Source: Streptomyces sp. NBC_01233
Lineage (GTDB): Bacteria > Actinomycetota > Actinomycetes > Streptomycetales > Streptomycetaceae
DNA length: 64,000 nt
Assembly (NCBI RefSeq): GCF_035989305.1
Contig: NZ_CP108514.1
Coordinates: 496,001 to 560,000 of the forward strand
Direction of reading: 5' to 3'
Numbering within the stretch: the first letter of the stretch is position 1; each line of letters starts with the position of its first letter. This document shows, piece by piece, positions 1-8,679 of the stretch. The position numbers and the translations under genes were made by a program. Below the pieces are notes generated by a model, which was given only the letters and a program-made list of their open reading frames with translations, searched no databases and had not been told where the DNA came from.

Positions 1-1
1 T

Positions 2-211
2 CGGCACGGGCTGCGCGGCTGGAAGCCGGCCCGCCGCTCGTTCCGCGAGGCCGTCCGGGAGGCGGCACGCCTGGCCGAGGAGAGGAGGCGCGAACGGGAG
101 CGGGAACGCAAGGAATCGCGGGGGCCGGACTCCACCGCGGGCGGCTGCGGCGGTGGATGCGGTGGCGATGGAGGATGCGGAGGGGGTTGCGGCGGCTCCG
201 GCTGCGGGTGA
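2..211 (+). CDS. C-terminal end of a Cys/Gly-rich protein (5' cut by window edge)
   Basis: The frame is open from the first complete codon and stops with TGA at 209-211, giving 69 residues. A charged Arg/Glu helix of about 40 residues is followed by a tail made almost only of Gly and Cys (GGCGGGCGG-type repeats). Actinobacterial proteins of the TIGR04222 type carry similar Gly/Cys tails after a membrane region, so this may be the end of such a protein; the defining N-terminal domain lies outside the window. Function unknown. Confidence 0.5.
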   Translation, partial: RHGLRGWKPARRSFREAVREAARLAEERRRERERERKESRGPDSTAGGCGGGCGGDGGCGGGCGGSGCG

Positions 212-380
212 CCGCGGGCGCGTGGTGGGCCGACGCGCCTTCGGCGACGGGATCTTGCAGGCCCCCGCCGCTCGGTGGAACGCTTTCGCCCCGGTACCTC
301 TCTAGCCTGATGCGCACCGGTTGGCGGTGCTCTGGACCGGTGCGTCCAGACCGAGACGTCTCAGAGGGTTCCGCTGATCC

Positions 381-1478
381 ATGGGTCTGACAAGTAGTGC
401 ACTCCTCCTGTGCGCCGTGCTGTGCACGGCACTGGCCTTCGCGGTCACCGTGTGGCTCTGGCCGCGGCTGGCACGGGGGAGCCGGACACGGGTGCTGGGG
501 CGCATGGGGCTGATCGTCCTCGTGCAGGTGTTCCTGTTCGCATCGGTCGCGCTCGCGGCGAACCGCAGCCTGCTGATCTACGGTTCCTGGGCGGACCTGG
601 CCGGACGCGCGCGCCAGGAGGCCGTGCGCGGCGGGGTGGCCGTGGAGGTGCTGGGGCGGCAGGCTCCCAACGTGCCCGGCGGTGGCAATCCCCTGGTGAG
701 CGGCGTGATCGAGAAGGTGACCCTGCACGGCGAGCGTTCCAGGAGCGCCGCCCAGGCCTACGTGTACCTGCCGCCGGAGTACTTCCAGAAGGGCAACGAA
801 CAGCGGAGGTTCCCCGCGGCGGTGGTCCTGACGGGCTACCCGGGCACGGCGGAGAACCTGCTGAAGGGGCTGCGCTACCCGAAGACGGCCTGGACCCTGG
901 CCAAGGAGGAGAAGGCGCAGCCGATGATCCTGGTGATGATGCGGCCCACCGTCTCGGCCGAGAACACCCAGTGCGTCGATGTCCGCGGCGGCGGCCCGCA
1001 GAGCGAGACCTTCTTCGGTACGGACGTCCCCCGGGCCATATCGAGCACGTACCGCGCCGGCACCTCGGCGCGGAGCTGGGGCATCATCGGCGATTCGACC
1101 GGCGGCTACTGCGCCCTGAAGATGACGGTGCAGCATCCGGAGACCTACGCGGCCGGCGTGGGCCTCTCGGCGGACTACAAGCCGGAGATCGACCAGTACT
1201 CCGGCGACCTCTTCCACGGCGACAAGGACGAGGAGAAACGATCCGACCTGCTGTGGCATCTCGCCAACCGGCCGCAGGGCGCGTCCTCGTTCCTCGTGAC
1301 CACCTCGCTGCAGGGCGAGGCGAACTACAAGCCGACCCAGCAGTTCATCAAGGCGGTGAAGGATCCGGCCCGCGTCTCGTCGATCACGCTCGACCGCGGA
1401 GGACACAGCTTCAACACCTGGAACCGCGAGATCCCGCCGGCCCTCGAATGGATCGGCGGCCGGCTCAGCGCCGAGTGA
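381..1478 (+). CDS. membrane-anchored alpha/beta-hydrolase (esterase D / antigen 85-like fold)
   Basis: This 365-residue protein begins with two hydrophobic helices (about residues 5-27 and 40-60), so the enzyme is probably held in the membrane with its catalytic domain outside. The domain from about residue 110 has the esterase D/mycolyltransferase-like fold: a nucleophile elbow GDSTGG with Ser239 and a late GGHSF motif with His342, which would complete the triad. The substrate cannot be inferred; carboxyl-ester or acyl-transfer chemistry is the family norm. The ATG at 381 is used because the first membrane helix begins right after it. It stands alone; the next gene is convergent. Confidence 0.75.
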   Translation: MGLTSSALLLCAVLCTALAFAVTVWLWPRLARGSRTRVLGRMGLIVLVQVFLFASVALAANRSLLIYGSWADLAGRARQEAVRGGVAVEVLGRQAPNVPGGGNPLVSGVIEKVTLHGERSRSAAQAYVYLPPEYFQKGNEQRRFPAAVVLTGYPGTAENLLKGLRYPKTAWTLAKEEKAQPMILVMMRPTVSAENTQCVDVRGGGPQSETFFGTDVPRAISSTYRAGTSARSWGIIGDSTGGYCALKMTVQHPETYAAGVGLSADYKPEIDQYSGDLFHGDKDEEKRSDLLWHLANRPQGASSFLVTTSLQGEANYKPTQQFIKAVKDPARVSSITLDRGGHSFNTWNREIPPALEWIGGRLSAE

Positions 1479-1547
1479 GGATACCCGGCGGACGTCTCCG
1501 GCGGGCGTCTCCGGCGGGGCGGCCACACGGCCGCACCGCCGGGCCCC

Positions 1548-2258
1548 CTACGGGGCCAGTACGTCCAACTCCTCCAGCGCGCCCACCGCGATCTGCCGCG
1601 TCAGCACCTCCGCCCGGGCCGCATCTCCCTCCCGTACCGCCTCGGCCACTTGGACGTGCAGGGTGACGGCCGCCGGGTCGGGATCGTGGAACATCACCGC
1701 GTGTTCGGTGCGGCCGGTCAGGACCTCCGCGACGACGTCCCCGAGCCGGGCGAACATCTCGTTGCCGGAGGCGTTCAGCACGACGCGGTGGAACGCGATG
1801 TCGTGGCGCAGGTAGCCCTCGAGCTGGTGGCCGCGCGAGGTGCGGACCATCCCGAGGGCCGCCTCGGTGAGTTCGGCGCACTGTTCCGGCGTGGCCAGGG
1901 TCGCGGCGAGCCCGGCCGCGACCGGCTCGATCGCGGAGCGCAGCACGGTGAGGGACCGCAGTTGCCGGGGCCGGTCGGTGCCCGCCAGCCGCCAGCGGAT
2001 CACCCGCGGGTCGTAGACGTTCCATTCGTCGGCGGGGCGGACCGTGACGCCGACCCGGCGGCGGGACTCGACCAGGTTCATCGACTCCAGGACGCGGACG
2101 ACCTCCCGCACCACCGTGCGGGAGGCGTCGAAGCGTTCGGCGATCTCGTCCGTGCGCAGGACGCTGCCGGGCGGGTGCTCCCCCGCCGTGATCGCAAGTC
2201 CGAGGGTGTCCAGCACGTGGGAGTGGAGCCCCTGCCCAGGACTGCCTTCGGTGGTCAT
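1548..2258 (-). CDS. gntR: GntR-family (FCD subfamily) regulator, probable gluconate repressor
   Basis: This 236-residue protein has an N-terminal winged helix (about residues 10-75, with the recognition segment FDASRTVVREVVRVLESM) and an all-helical FCD ligand domain (about 95-220). FadR/FCD-type regulators bind a small acid and leave their operator. It is divergent from a gluconokinase and gluconate permease, so gluconate or a phosphorylated derivative is the likely inducer (inference from context). The ATG at 2258 is chosen over the upstream 2291 start because the extra residues are unlike the family. A FadR-type palindrome lies in the intergenic region. Confidence 0.85.
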   Translation of the reverse strand: MTTEGSPGQGLHSHVLDTLGLAITAGEHPPGSVLRTDEIAERFDASRTVVREVVRVLESMNLVESRRRVGVTVRPADEWNVYDPRVIRWRLAGTDRPRQLRSLTVLRSAIEPVAAGLAATLATPEQCAELTEAALGMVRTSRGHQLEGYLRHDIAFHRVVLNASGNEMFARLGDVVAEVLTGRTEHAVMFHDPDPAAVTLHVQVAEAVREGDAARAEVLTRQIAVGALEELDVLAP

Positions 2259-2323
2259 GGCGCAAGCGTACGGCGACGCCCCCGTCGGCAAAAGATGCGA
2301 TGTTTTGCCACCTCGCCCTTGAA

Positions 2324-2336
2324 TAAGTAGTACTTA
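2324..2336. promoter_or_regulatory. probable GntR operator palindrome
   Basis: The 13-bp sequence TAAGTAgTACTTA is a perfect inverted repeat around a central G. It fits the FadR/FCD operator pattern GTM-N-KAC and lies between the divergent regulator and gluconokinase genes, in an unusually AT-rich stretch, where it could control both. Confidence 0.65.
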
Positions 2337-2390
2337 ATACGCTTCAGTGGTGCCGCACGAACCGATGTCGACGAGGACAGCGAGGTAGGC

Positions 2391-2942
2391 GTGAGCACCC
2401 AGCGCGTCATTGTGGTGATGGGCGTGGCCGGCACGGGCAAGACGACCGTGGGCCGGCTGCTCGCGACGTCGCTCGGCATTCCGTACGCGGAGGGCGACGC
2501 GTTCCACCCGGCGGCCAACGTCGCCAAGATGTCGGCCGGCACCCCCCTCGACGACGCGGACCGGTGGCCGTGGCTGGACGCCATCGGCCAGTGGATCCGC
2601 AACTGCGCCGGGCTGCGCGGCGGCGTGGTCGCCGCCTCCTCGCTCAAGCGCGTCTACCGCGACCGGCTGCGTGCCGCGGCCCCGGGGGCCGTCTTCGTCC
2701 ACCTCACCGGTGAGCGCCCGCTGATCGAGAAGCGGATGGCCGACCGCAAGGGCCACTTCATGCCCACCACCCTGCTGGACTCTCAGTTCGCCACCCTGGA
2801 ACCGCTCCAGGACGACGAACTCGGCGTCGCCGTCGACGTGTCCGGATCCCCCGAGGAGATCACCGAACGCGCCCTGGCCGCCCTGCGCCGGCTCGGCGCG
2901 GCCGAAGACGGCGCCGCCGAACACCGCAGCCCCGAGAACTGA
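2391..2942 (+). CDS. gntK: gluconokinase
   Basis: This 183-residue P-loop kinase phosphorylates D-gluconate to 6-phosphogluconate for the pentose phosphate pathway. Walker A is GVAGTGKT at residues 11-18. The family's EGDAFHP and later DADRWPWL segments, which line the gluconate site, are both present, and length is typical of GntK. The GTG start is supported by a GAGG sequence just upstream. The gluconate permease follows 24 bp downstream, so the two form an operon; the divergent GntR protein and palindrome at 2324-2336 are the likely control. Confidence 0.93.
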   Translation: MSTQRVIVVMGVAGTGKTTVGRLLATSLGIPYAEGDAFHPAANVAKMSAGTPLDDADRWPWLDAIGQWIRNCAGLRGGVVAASSLKRVYRDRLRAAAPGAVFVHLTGERPLIEKRMADRKGHFMPTTLLDSQFATLEPLQDDELGVAVDVSGSPEEITERALAALRRLGAAEDGAAEHRSPEN

Positions 2943-2966
2943 AAAAGAAGAAGGAAGAACGTCACC

Positions 2967-4364
2967 GTGACCAGTCTCAGTGTGGAGACACTGGCAGCGG
3001 CCGCCACCGGTCCGATCACCTCGGCCGGGAACACCCAGCTGGGGATCGCCGTCCTCGCGGGCATCGCCGTCATCGTCCTGCTCATCACCCGCCTCAAGCT
3101 GCACGCCTTCCTCGCACTCACGGTCGGTTCGCTGGCCCTCGGCGTCTTCGCGGGCGCGCCGTTGGCCAAGACGATCGCCAGCTTCACCGCCGGACTCGGT
3201 GCCACCGTCGCAGGCGTCGGCGTGCTGATCGCCCTCGGCGCGATCCTCGGCAGGCTGCTGGCCGACTCGGGCGGCGCGGACGAGATCGTGGACACGATCC
3301 TCGCCCGGGCCAAGGGCCGGGCCATGCCCTGGGCGATGGTGCTGATCGCCTCGGTGATCGGGCTGCCGCTCTTCTTCGAAGTCGGCATCGTGCTGCTGAT
3401 CCCGGTGGTGCTGCTGGTCGCCAAACGGGGGAACTACTCCCTGATGCGGATCGGCATCCCGGCGCTGGCCGGCCTGTCCGTGATGCACGGGCTGATACCG
3501 CCGCACCCCGGACCCCTCGTCGCCATCGACGTGTTGCACGCGAACCTGGGGGTCACGCTCGCGCTCGGTGTGGTCGTCGCGATCCCGACCGTGATCATCG
3601 CCGGACCGCCCTTCTCCCGGTACGCGGCGCAGTGGGTGGACATCCCGGCGCCGGAGCACGTGGTCGCGCAGCGCCCTTCGGCCGACGTGGAGCACCGCCC
3701 ACGGTTCGGGGCAACGGTCTTCACCGTGCTGCTGCCGGTGGCCCTGATGCTGGTCAAGGCCCTGGTCGACATCGTGGTCAACGACCCCGCCAACCCTGTG
3801 CAGCGCGTGACCGACGTCGCGGGCTCGCCGCTGATCGCACTTCTCTCGGCGGTGCTGGTGGGCATGTTCACCCTCGGCCGGGCGGCCGGCTTCACCAAGG
3901 GGCAGCTGTCGGTCACGGTCGAGAAGTCCCTGGGCCCGATCGCGGGCATCCTGCTGATCGTGGGCGCCGGCGGCGGCTTCAAGCAGACCTTGATCGACGT
4001 GGGCGTGGGCCAGATGATCCTGGACCTGTCGAAGGGCTGGGCCATACCGACGCTGCTGCTCGCCTGGCTGATCGCCGTGGCCATCCGCCTGGCGACGGGC
4101 TCGGCGACCGTGGCCACCATCTCGGCGGCCGGTCTCGTGGCCCCGCTCGCGGCCGGCACGTCCACGACCGAGACCGCGCTGCTCGTCCTCGCCATCGGGT
4201 CGGGCTCACTGTTCTTCAGCCACGTCAACGACGCCGGCTTCTGGATGGTCAAGGAGTACTTCGGGATGACCGTCGGCCAGACCCTGAAGACCTGGTCGGT
4301 GATGGAGACGATCATCTCGGTGGTCGGCCTGGGCTGCGTCCTGCTGCTGTCACTGGTCCTTTAG
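2967..4364 (+). CDS. gntP: GntP-family gluconate:H+ symporter
   Basis: This 465-residue integral membrane protein has about 12-14 hydrophobic helices and GntP signatures such as GLIPPHPGP near residue 178 and LATGSATVA in the second half. The family imports gluconate with protons. The GTG start follows an AAGGAAGAA ribosome site and sits 24 bp after gntK, so uptake and phosphorylation are co-transcribed. Its 3' end overlaps the stop region of the convergent gene at 4350 by 15 bp. Confidence 0.92.
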   Translation: MTSLSVETLAAAATGPITSAGNTQLGIAVLAGIAVIVLLITRLKLHAFLALTVGSLALGVFAGAPLAKTIASFTAGLGATVAGVGVLIALGAILGRLLADSGGADEIVDTILARAKGRAMPWAMVLIASVIGLPLFFEVGIVLLIPVVLLVAKRGNYSLMRIGIPALAGLSVMHGLIPPHPGPLVAIDVLHANLGVTLALGVVVAIPTVIIAGPPFSRYAAQWVDIPAPEHVVAQRPSADVEHRPRFGATVFTVLLPVALMLVKALVDIVVNDPANPVQRVTDVAGSPLIALLSAVLVGMFTLGRAAGFTKGQLSVTVEKSLGPIAGILLIVGAGGGFKQTLIDVGVGQMILDLSKGWAIPTLLLAWLIAVAIRLATGSATVATISAAGLVAPLAAGTSTTETALLVLAIGSGSLFFSHVNDAGFWMVKEYFGMTVGQTLKTWSVMETIISVVGLGCVLLLSLVL

Positions 4365-5306
4365 CCGTCCCTGCAGCTGGGCGGCGGCGAGGGCGAGGCC
4401 GTCCGCCGCCGTCTCGCAACGGGCCGCGAGGTTCGCGACCTCGGCGCGCAGGGCTTCGGCCTCCGGGCCGTGCCAGTCCGGCGCGGCGGCGGCCGCCCGG
4501 CTCAGCCGGGCCGCGTGCGTGCGCAGCGCCGTGGCGTGGCCGCGCAGGCCGCCGTCCGGCGGTCGCGGCGCCGGCCGGAGCGGCCGGCCCGTGACCCGGC
4601 GCCGGGCGGGGCCGCGGGCGGGCGCGATCCCCGTCGGGGGCCGTTCGGGCAGGCCCTGGCCGCGGTCGCAGAGGGCCCAGAAGGCGGCGCCCAGCCCGAG
4701 CAGCGGTTCGGCGGTCTCCGCCCGGCCGGTGGCGACCTGCCAGCCGGCATGGTCGTTGAAGGGGTTGGCGTCGGTCAGGGCCTTCCAGGCGAGGATGTCC
4801 GCGAAGGACGGGGCCAGCAGGGAGAAGGCGTGCTCGGCCCCCCGGTCGCGCATGATCGTGCGGAACAGGCGGACGGCCTCGGCCAGCAGGCCCGCCTCGA
4901 CGGCCCGCAGGACCGCCGCCGCGCCGGGGTCGTCCAGGAGCTCGGGACGGCCCGCGCCGGCGGCACGGATCCGGGCCCTGAGTCCGCAGACGGCGATGCT
5001 GATCGCGAGGCTCTCCCGGCTCGTCAGGATTCCGGCGAGCCGGCCGGCCCGGGCCACGCCGCGGCCGCGCGGGGCCCAGCCGAGGCCCGCCGGGTCGGTC
5101 AGCGTACGGAGCAGGGTCCGCCAGCCGCGCCTGACGCTGCCGCCGCGGGCGAGGGCGGCTGCCGGCAGCCGGGCGCCGAGGGCCAGGCCGGAGGCATAGC
5201 GGGCGGCCTCGCCGACCGCGTCGGCGGCCTCGGCAAGTGCGCGGCACGGGGCGTCGAGCAGGTCGACGTCCGGGTCGGTGGACGCGGAGGTCGCGGCGTC
5301 GGGCAT
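4350..5306 (-). CDS. uncharacterised helical protein with WXG100-like C-terminus, downstream of P450
   Basis: This 318-residue protein is Ala/Arg-rich and mostly helical. I do not recognise a named family for its first 220 residues. The last ~60 residues read like a WXG100-type hairpin: a helix, then DWHG, then a long heptad-like helix. No other ESX genes are nearby, so secretion by that route is speculative. ATG at 5306 follows GAGGA; the frame stays open further upstream only because of GC bias, through the P450 gene. It begins 116 bp after the P450 stop and is probably in the same transcript. Confidence 0.6.
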   Translation of the reverse strand: MPDAATSASTDPDVDLLDAPCRALAEAADAVGEAARYASGLALGARLPAAALARGGSVRRGWRTLLRTLTDPAGLGWAPRGRGVARAGRLAGILTSRESLAISIAVCGLRARIRAAGAGRPELLDDPGAAAVLRAVEAGLLAEAVRLFRTIMRDRGAEHAFSLLAPSFADILAWKALTDANPFNDHAGWQVATGRAETAEPLLGLGAAFWALCDRGQGLPERPPTGIAPARGPARRRVTGRPLRPAPRPPDGGLRGHATALRTHAARLSRAAAAAPDWHGPEAEALRAEVANLAARCETAADGLALAAAQLQGRLKDQ

Positions 5307-5422
5307 GGGATCCTCGTCGGGGTCGGCAAGTTCGGCAGGTTCGGGGAGCGGGCGGCGAGCAGGGCGCGCGCCGAGCAGGGCCGGGCAGCGGGGCGGCGGG
5401 GCCGCGACGGATGCGTGCGCCG

Positions 5423-7000
5423 TCAGCGGCGGGCGAGGGTGAGCCGGATGCCGTGCGGGTCGAGCGTCGCGGGCAGCGGTCCCACCGGGTCCAGGACCGG
5501 CCGGGCGGCCCCGATCCGATGGCCCCGCAGCACTTCGGCGCAGAGCGCGGCCGTGATCATCAGGCCGAGCTGGTCCCCCGGGCAGCGGCCGCCGCCATGA
5601 CTGAAGGGCGCCATCCGGATGTCCTGGTCCGCACGCGGGTTCTTCCACCGGCCCGGCACGAACACGTGCGCGGCCGGTACCCGTTCGGGATCGCGCTGGT
5701 GGAACGCGGCCGGCAGCAGCACCGAGGTGCCGGCCGGGTAGCGCACGCCCCTCCATTCGGTCTCGGCGCGGGTGATGCGGATCAGGTCGGGCACCACCGG
5801 GTACAGGCGCAGGGACTCCCGTACGCAGGCCCGCAGCCTGGGCAGTTCGCCCCGGCCCGGGCCGTCCGCGGCTTCGGCGACCGCCTCCGCCGCGGCCGCG
5901 TCCTGCTCCGCGGGGTGCGCGCCGAGCAGCAGGAGGGTGCGCAGCAGTGTGTCGGGGACGGCGCCCATGGCCAGCAGCCAGTGCTCGGCCTCGCCCGCGG
6001 TGTCCAGGGTGCCGGTGGGGTCGGCGTGGCGGGCGGCCCGCCCGACGAGGGTGCCGCCGTCGGCGTGCCGGGCGTACTCCTGGATGCGGGCGCGGGCCTT
6101 GTCCCGCACCGAGCGGGTGGTGCGGGCGGAGCGCACCCGGCCGCCGCGCAGGCCCTTGCCCTCGGCGCGCAGCTGGGTGAGCCAGCCGGCGAGCTCCTCG
6201 TCCGCGGCGGCCGCGTCGCCGAGCACGATCCGCCGGGCGGCCCGGTTCACGGCGTGCCGGACGCGGGCGAGGTCGAGGGTGCCGGTGGCGGTCAGGTGCC
6301 TGGCCTCTTCTGCGACGGCCGCCAGGAAGGGTCCGCAGGAGGGGTGCACGGGCAGGTCGGCGGCCAGCACATCGGCGCTGATCTGCCGCCGTTCCGTACG
6401 CAGTTCGGCGCGGGAGCAGCCGGTGCCGGCGGGCTCCGCCGCGCCCAGGCCCCGGCACTTCTCGGGCGGGTCGGCCGCGAGGACGCTGACGGGTTCCTCG
6501 TAGAACCGCCGCAGGTCCTGCGGGTCGAGGAGGACGAGGACCGTCCGGCCGGAGCGGGTGCGTACGAGGGCGGGCGCGTCCCCGTGCCGGGCGCGCAGGG
6601 CGCGCAGCGCGGCGGCGGACGCGCGCACCGCGCCCGGGCTGCGGAGCGGGCGCGCGGGGGCGAGGGCGCCCAGAAGGCCGCGGAGGACACCGGGGATGGC
6701 GGGGGTGGCGGGGGTGGCGAGCCCTGAGGGGGCCCCGGCCGGATGCCGAAACGATTCTTTTACGTATGCCCGACGGTCGGCGGTTTCCGCGCCGAGCCCC
6801 TTCCCTGCCGGGCCCCGGTCCGCGAGCGGCGTTCCGCCCCGGGGCGGACGGCCGACGCGCTCGGTGCGGCGGCGGGCGGCGCCCGCTCCGGCCGCCCGCG
6901 CGGCGAACGGATCGGACCGCACCGGCAGCCCGGTCCGCTCCGCGAGGGCTCGAACCCGGGCCCTCAACCCGTCCAGGGCGACCCCTTGGACCGTACGCAT
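5423..7000 (-). CDS. cytochrome P450
   Basis: This 525-residue haem monooxygenase shows the K-helix ExxR (ESLR in ACVRESLRLYP) and the haem-ligand loop FSHGGGRCPG with Cys473. The usual I-helix acid/Thr pair appears as PDT in the segment GAVPDTLLRTL. It has an extra ~120 residues before the P450 core compared with typical 400-residue bacterial P450s. The ATG at 7000 is preceded by GGAGGT with a 6-nt spacer. No ferredoxin or reductase gene is adjacent, so electron donors must come from elsewhere. Substrate unknown. It lies between a phosphatase and the WXG-like protein, all on the minus strand. Confidence 0.88.
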   Translation of the reverse strand: MRTVQGVALDGLRARVRALAERTGLPVRSDPFAARAAGAGAARRRTERVGRPPRGGTPLADRGPAGKGLGAETADRRAYVKESFRHPAGAPSGLATPATPAIPGVLRGLLGALAPARPLRSPGAVRASAAALRALRARHGDAPALVRTRSGRTVLVLLDPQDLRRFYEEPVSVLAADPPEKCRGLGAAEPAGTGCSRAELRTERRQISADVLAADLPVHPSCGPFLAAVAEEARHLTATGTLDLARVRHAVNRAARRIVLGDAAAADEELAGWLTQLRAEGKGLRGGRVRSARTTRSVRDKARARIQEYARHADGGTLVGRAARHADPTGTLDTAGEAEHWLLAMGAVPDTLLRTLLLLGAHPAEQDAAAAEAVAEAADGPGRGELPRLRACVRESLRLYPVVPDLIRITRAETEWRGVRYPAGTSVLLPAAFHQRDPERVPAAHVFVPGRWKNPRADQDIRMAPFSHGGGRCPGDQLGLMITAALCAEVLRGHRIGAARPVLDPVGPLPATLDPHGIRLTLARR

Positions 7001-7082
7001 CCGTGTACCTCCGCAGCCGGACCGACAACGGTCGGTGACATCGGCATCACCGTACGTCCCGCCTGCGCACTCCGCGCCCCGA

Positions 7083-7604
7083 CTACGCCAGGGGGTGGTC
7101 CAGCCCGACGAGCAGCGCCGCGGCGTCGAGTCCTGCGGTGAGGTAGGAGGTGAAGGTCTCGTTGTGCAGGGCCCACGGGGAGCGCCGGCGGCGCACGAGC
7201 GCAATGGCCTCGGCGGGTGCCAGACCCCGGTCGACGAGGCACTGGGCGACGACGAGACCGGACCGGTTGTAGCCCGAGTGGCAGCGGACCAGTGCGGTGA
7301 GGCCGCTGTCGAGGGCGAGCCCGGCGGTGCGTGCGAGGCGCTGCACCGTGCGCAGCTGGGCAGCGGTGAGTCCGGCGTCCGGCATCTGCGCCACGACGTG
7401 CTCGGCACGCGGACCGGGGCCGTGCCCGCTCCGCACGAAGAGGCTGATCACGAGGTCGAACTCGTCCGCCACCACGACGGGACGCAGCTCCCCGGCCGGG
7501 TCGGTCCGGTAGTGCCCGCCCATCCAGAGGCCCGGCGCGATCTCGTCCCACGGGGTGGGCGGCGGCCCGGGCACGTCGCGGTCGCGCTGGCGGGTCTTCT
7601 TCAT
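7083..7604 (-). CDS. dual-specificity / tyrosine phosphatase-like protein
   Basis: This 173-residue cytoplasmic protein carries the cysteine phosphatase P-loop CHSGYNRSG (Cys108, Arg114: C-x5-R). In most family members the residue before the cysteine is His; here it is Arg107, which may lower activity or alter the cysteine pKa. N-terminal residues 20-30 (EIAPGLWMGG) match the usual entry strand of small dual-specificity phosphatases. The start at 7604 has GGAGGT about nine bases upstream. The gene lies 52 bp after a beta-lactamase-like gene and 82 bp before the P450, so co-transcription is likely. Substrate unknown. Confidence 0.78.
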   Translation of the reverse strand: MKKTRQRDRDVPGPPPTPWDEIAPGLWMGGHYRTDPAGELRPVVVADEFDLVISLFVRSGHGPGPRAEHVVAQMPDAGLTAAQLRTVQRLARTAGLALDSGLTALVRCHSGYNRSGLVVAQCLVDRGLAPAEAIALVRRRRSPWALHNETFTSYLTAGLDAAALLVGLDHPLA

Positions 7605-7656
7605 GTGGCCGGGACCTCCAGGCGGGGCGGCACCCAGCATCGCACACAACGGGCCC

Positions 7657-8430
7657 TCACCTCGGGGCAGTTGGGGCGAAGACTGCCTCGCGGAAGGCCG
7701 TGCGCAGCGGGCCGCGGGCGCCGGCCGGGAGGAGGACCGCCCAGCGGTCGTGGCGGGGGGAGACCCACAGCGCCGGGCCGTCGTCCTGCGGGGCGTGGTG
7801 GGCCCAGACGCCGTACGGGGCGGGGTGCCAGAGGAGGCCGCGCGCCGGGGTGAGTTCGCCGGTGCGGATGCGCAGGGACTCGGCGGTCCAGGCGCGGGTG
7901 ATGCCGTGGGCGGTGCCCGGGGGCCCGCCGGTGTCCACCGGGGCGAGGAGGTGGCGCAGGAAGCGGACGAGATCGGCGAGGGGGGCTCGGAGGGTGCCGT
8001 CGGCGAACCGGGTCCCGGCCATGCCGAGGGGGTGCCAGACCCGGGTGACCACGAGGTCGGCGAGGGGGCTGCCGCAGACGTGTTCGGCGAGGCGGGTGAG
8101 GGCTGCGGTCCCCCCGGGGCGGGTGAGCAGGTGGTGGGCGGTGGTCCCGGCGGGGGCGCCGACGGCGGCCTCGTCCCCGTAGACGGCGAGCGGGGTGTGC
8201 AAGTGGAGCGCGCCCTCGTCCACGAGGCTCCCGACGACCGGCCAGAGCGCGAGGACGGCGGCGAGGCCGCCCACGTCGAAGACCGCGCCCCGGGCGTCCC
8301 CGGTGTCCGCGCCCGCGGAGTGCGAGCCCGCGTGGGCGCCTTCGGCGCCGCCGACGGCCCAGGCCGCCCCGGGATCGGCGGACTCGACGAGAGCCCGGAT
8401 GTCGTCTGCCTGGTCGCTCAGGAGCGTCAT
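7657..8430 (-). CDS. degenerate beta-lactamase-fold (serine hydrolase-like) protein
   Basis: This 257-residue protein aligns by eye with class C beta-lactamase/D-alanyl carboxypeptidase relatives: the helix after the active site, HHLLTRPGG, and the HPLGMAGTRFADG segment are all present. However, where active enzymes have SxxK (usually FxxGSxTK), this protein reads FDVGGLAAVLAL, so both catalytic Ser and Lys are absent. It is shorter than active relatives (~350-400 residues). It probably binds rather than hydrolyses, or is decaying. ATG at 8430 follows GGGGGA. It is first in a minus-strand series with the phosphatase and P450. Confidence 0.65.
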   Translation of the reverse strand: MTLLSDQADDIRALVESADPGAAWAVGGAEGAHAGSHSAGADTGDARGAVFDVGGLAAVLALWPVVGSLVDEGALHLHTPLAVYGDEAAVGAPAGTTAHHLLTRPGGTAALTRLAEHVCGSPLADLVVTRVWHPLGMAGTRFADGTLRAPLADLVRFLRHLLAPVDTGGPPGTAHGITRAWTAESLRIRTGELTPARGLLWHPAPYGVWAHHAPQDDGPALWVSPRHDRWAVLLPAGARGPLRTAFREAVFAPTAPR

Positions 8431-8679
8431 GGTCCCCCACGGTAACGAGCCCGGCCCTGCCTCCCGGCACGTCGTGGCGCATTCGTGTCCCCCGCCACCC
8501 GAATGGGGCGGGGCATCCGGGGCGGGCGACGCCGCGATGTGCGGCCGCGGACGCTCAGCGTGCAGTGGCGCTCTGACGAACAGGATCCACTCGGTCCGAC
8601 AGGGAAATCGACTCGATTCGGTCTGCCCCGAAACGAGGGCAGCGGGAAGGATTCAGCCCGCGCAGGTGGGGAGGTCGGT

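Noticed and set aside
4350..7028. 892-codon minus-strand open frame spanning the P450
   Set aside because: Only its last 318 codons look like a protein; the rest is the out-of-frame shadow of the P450 gene, open because of GC bias.
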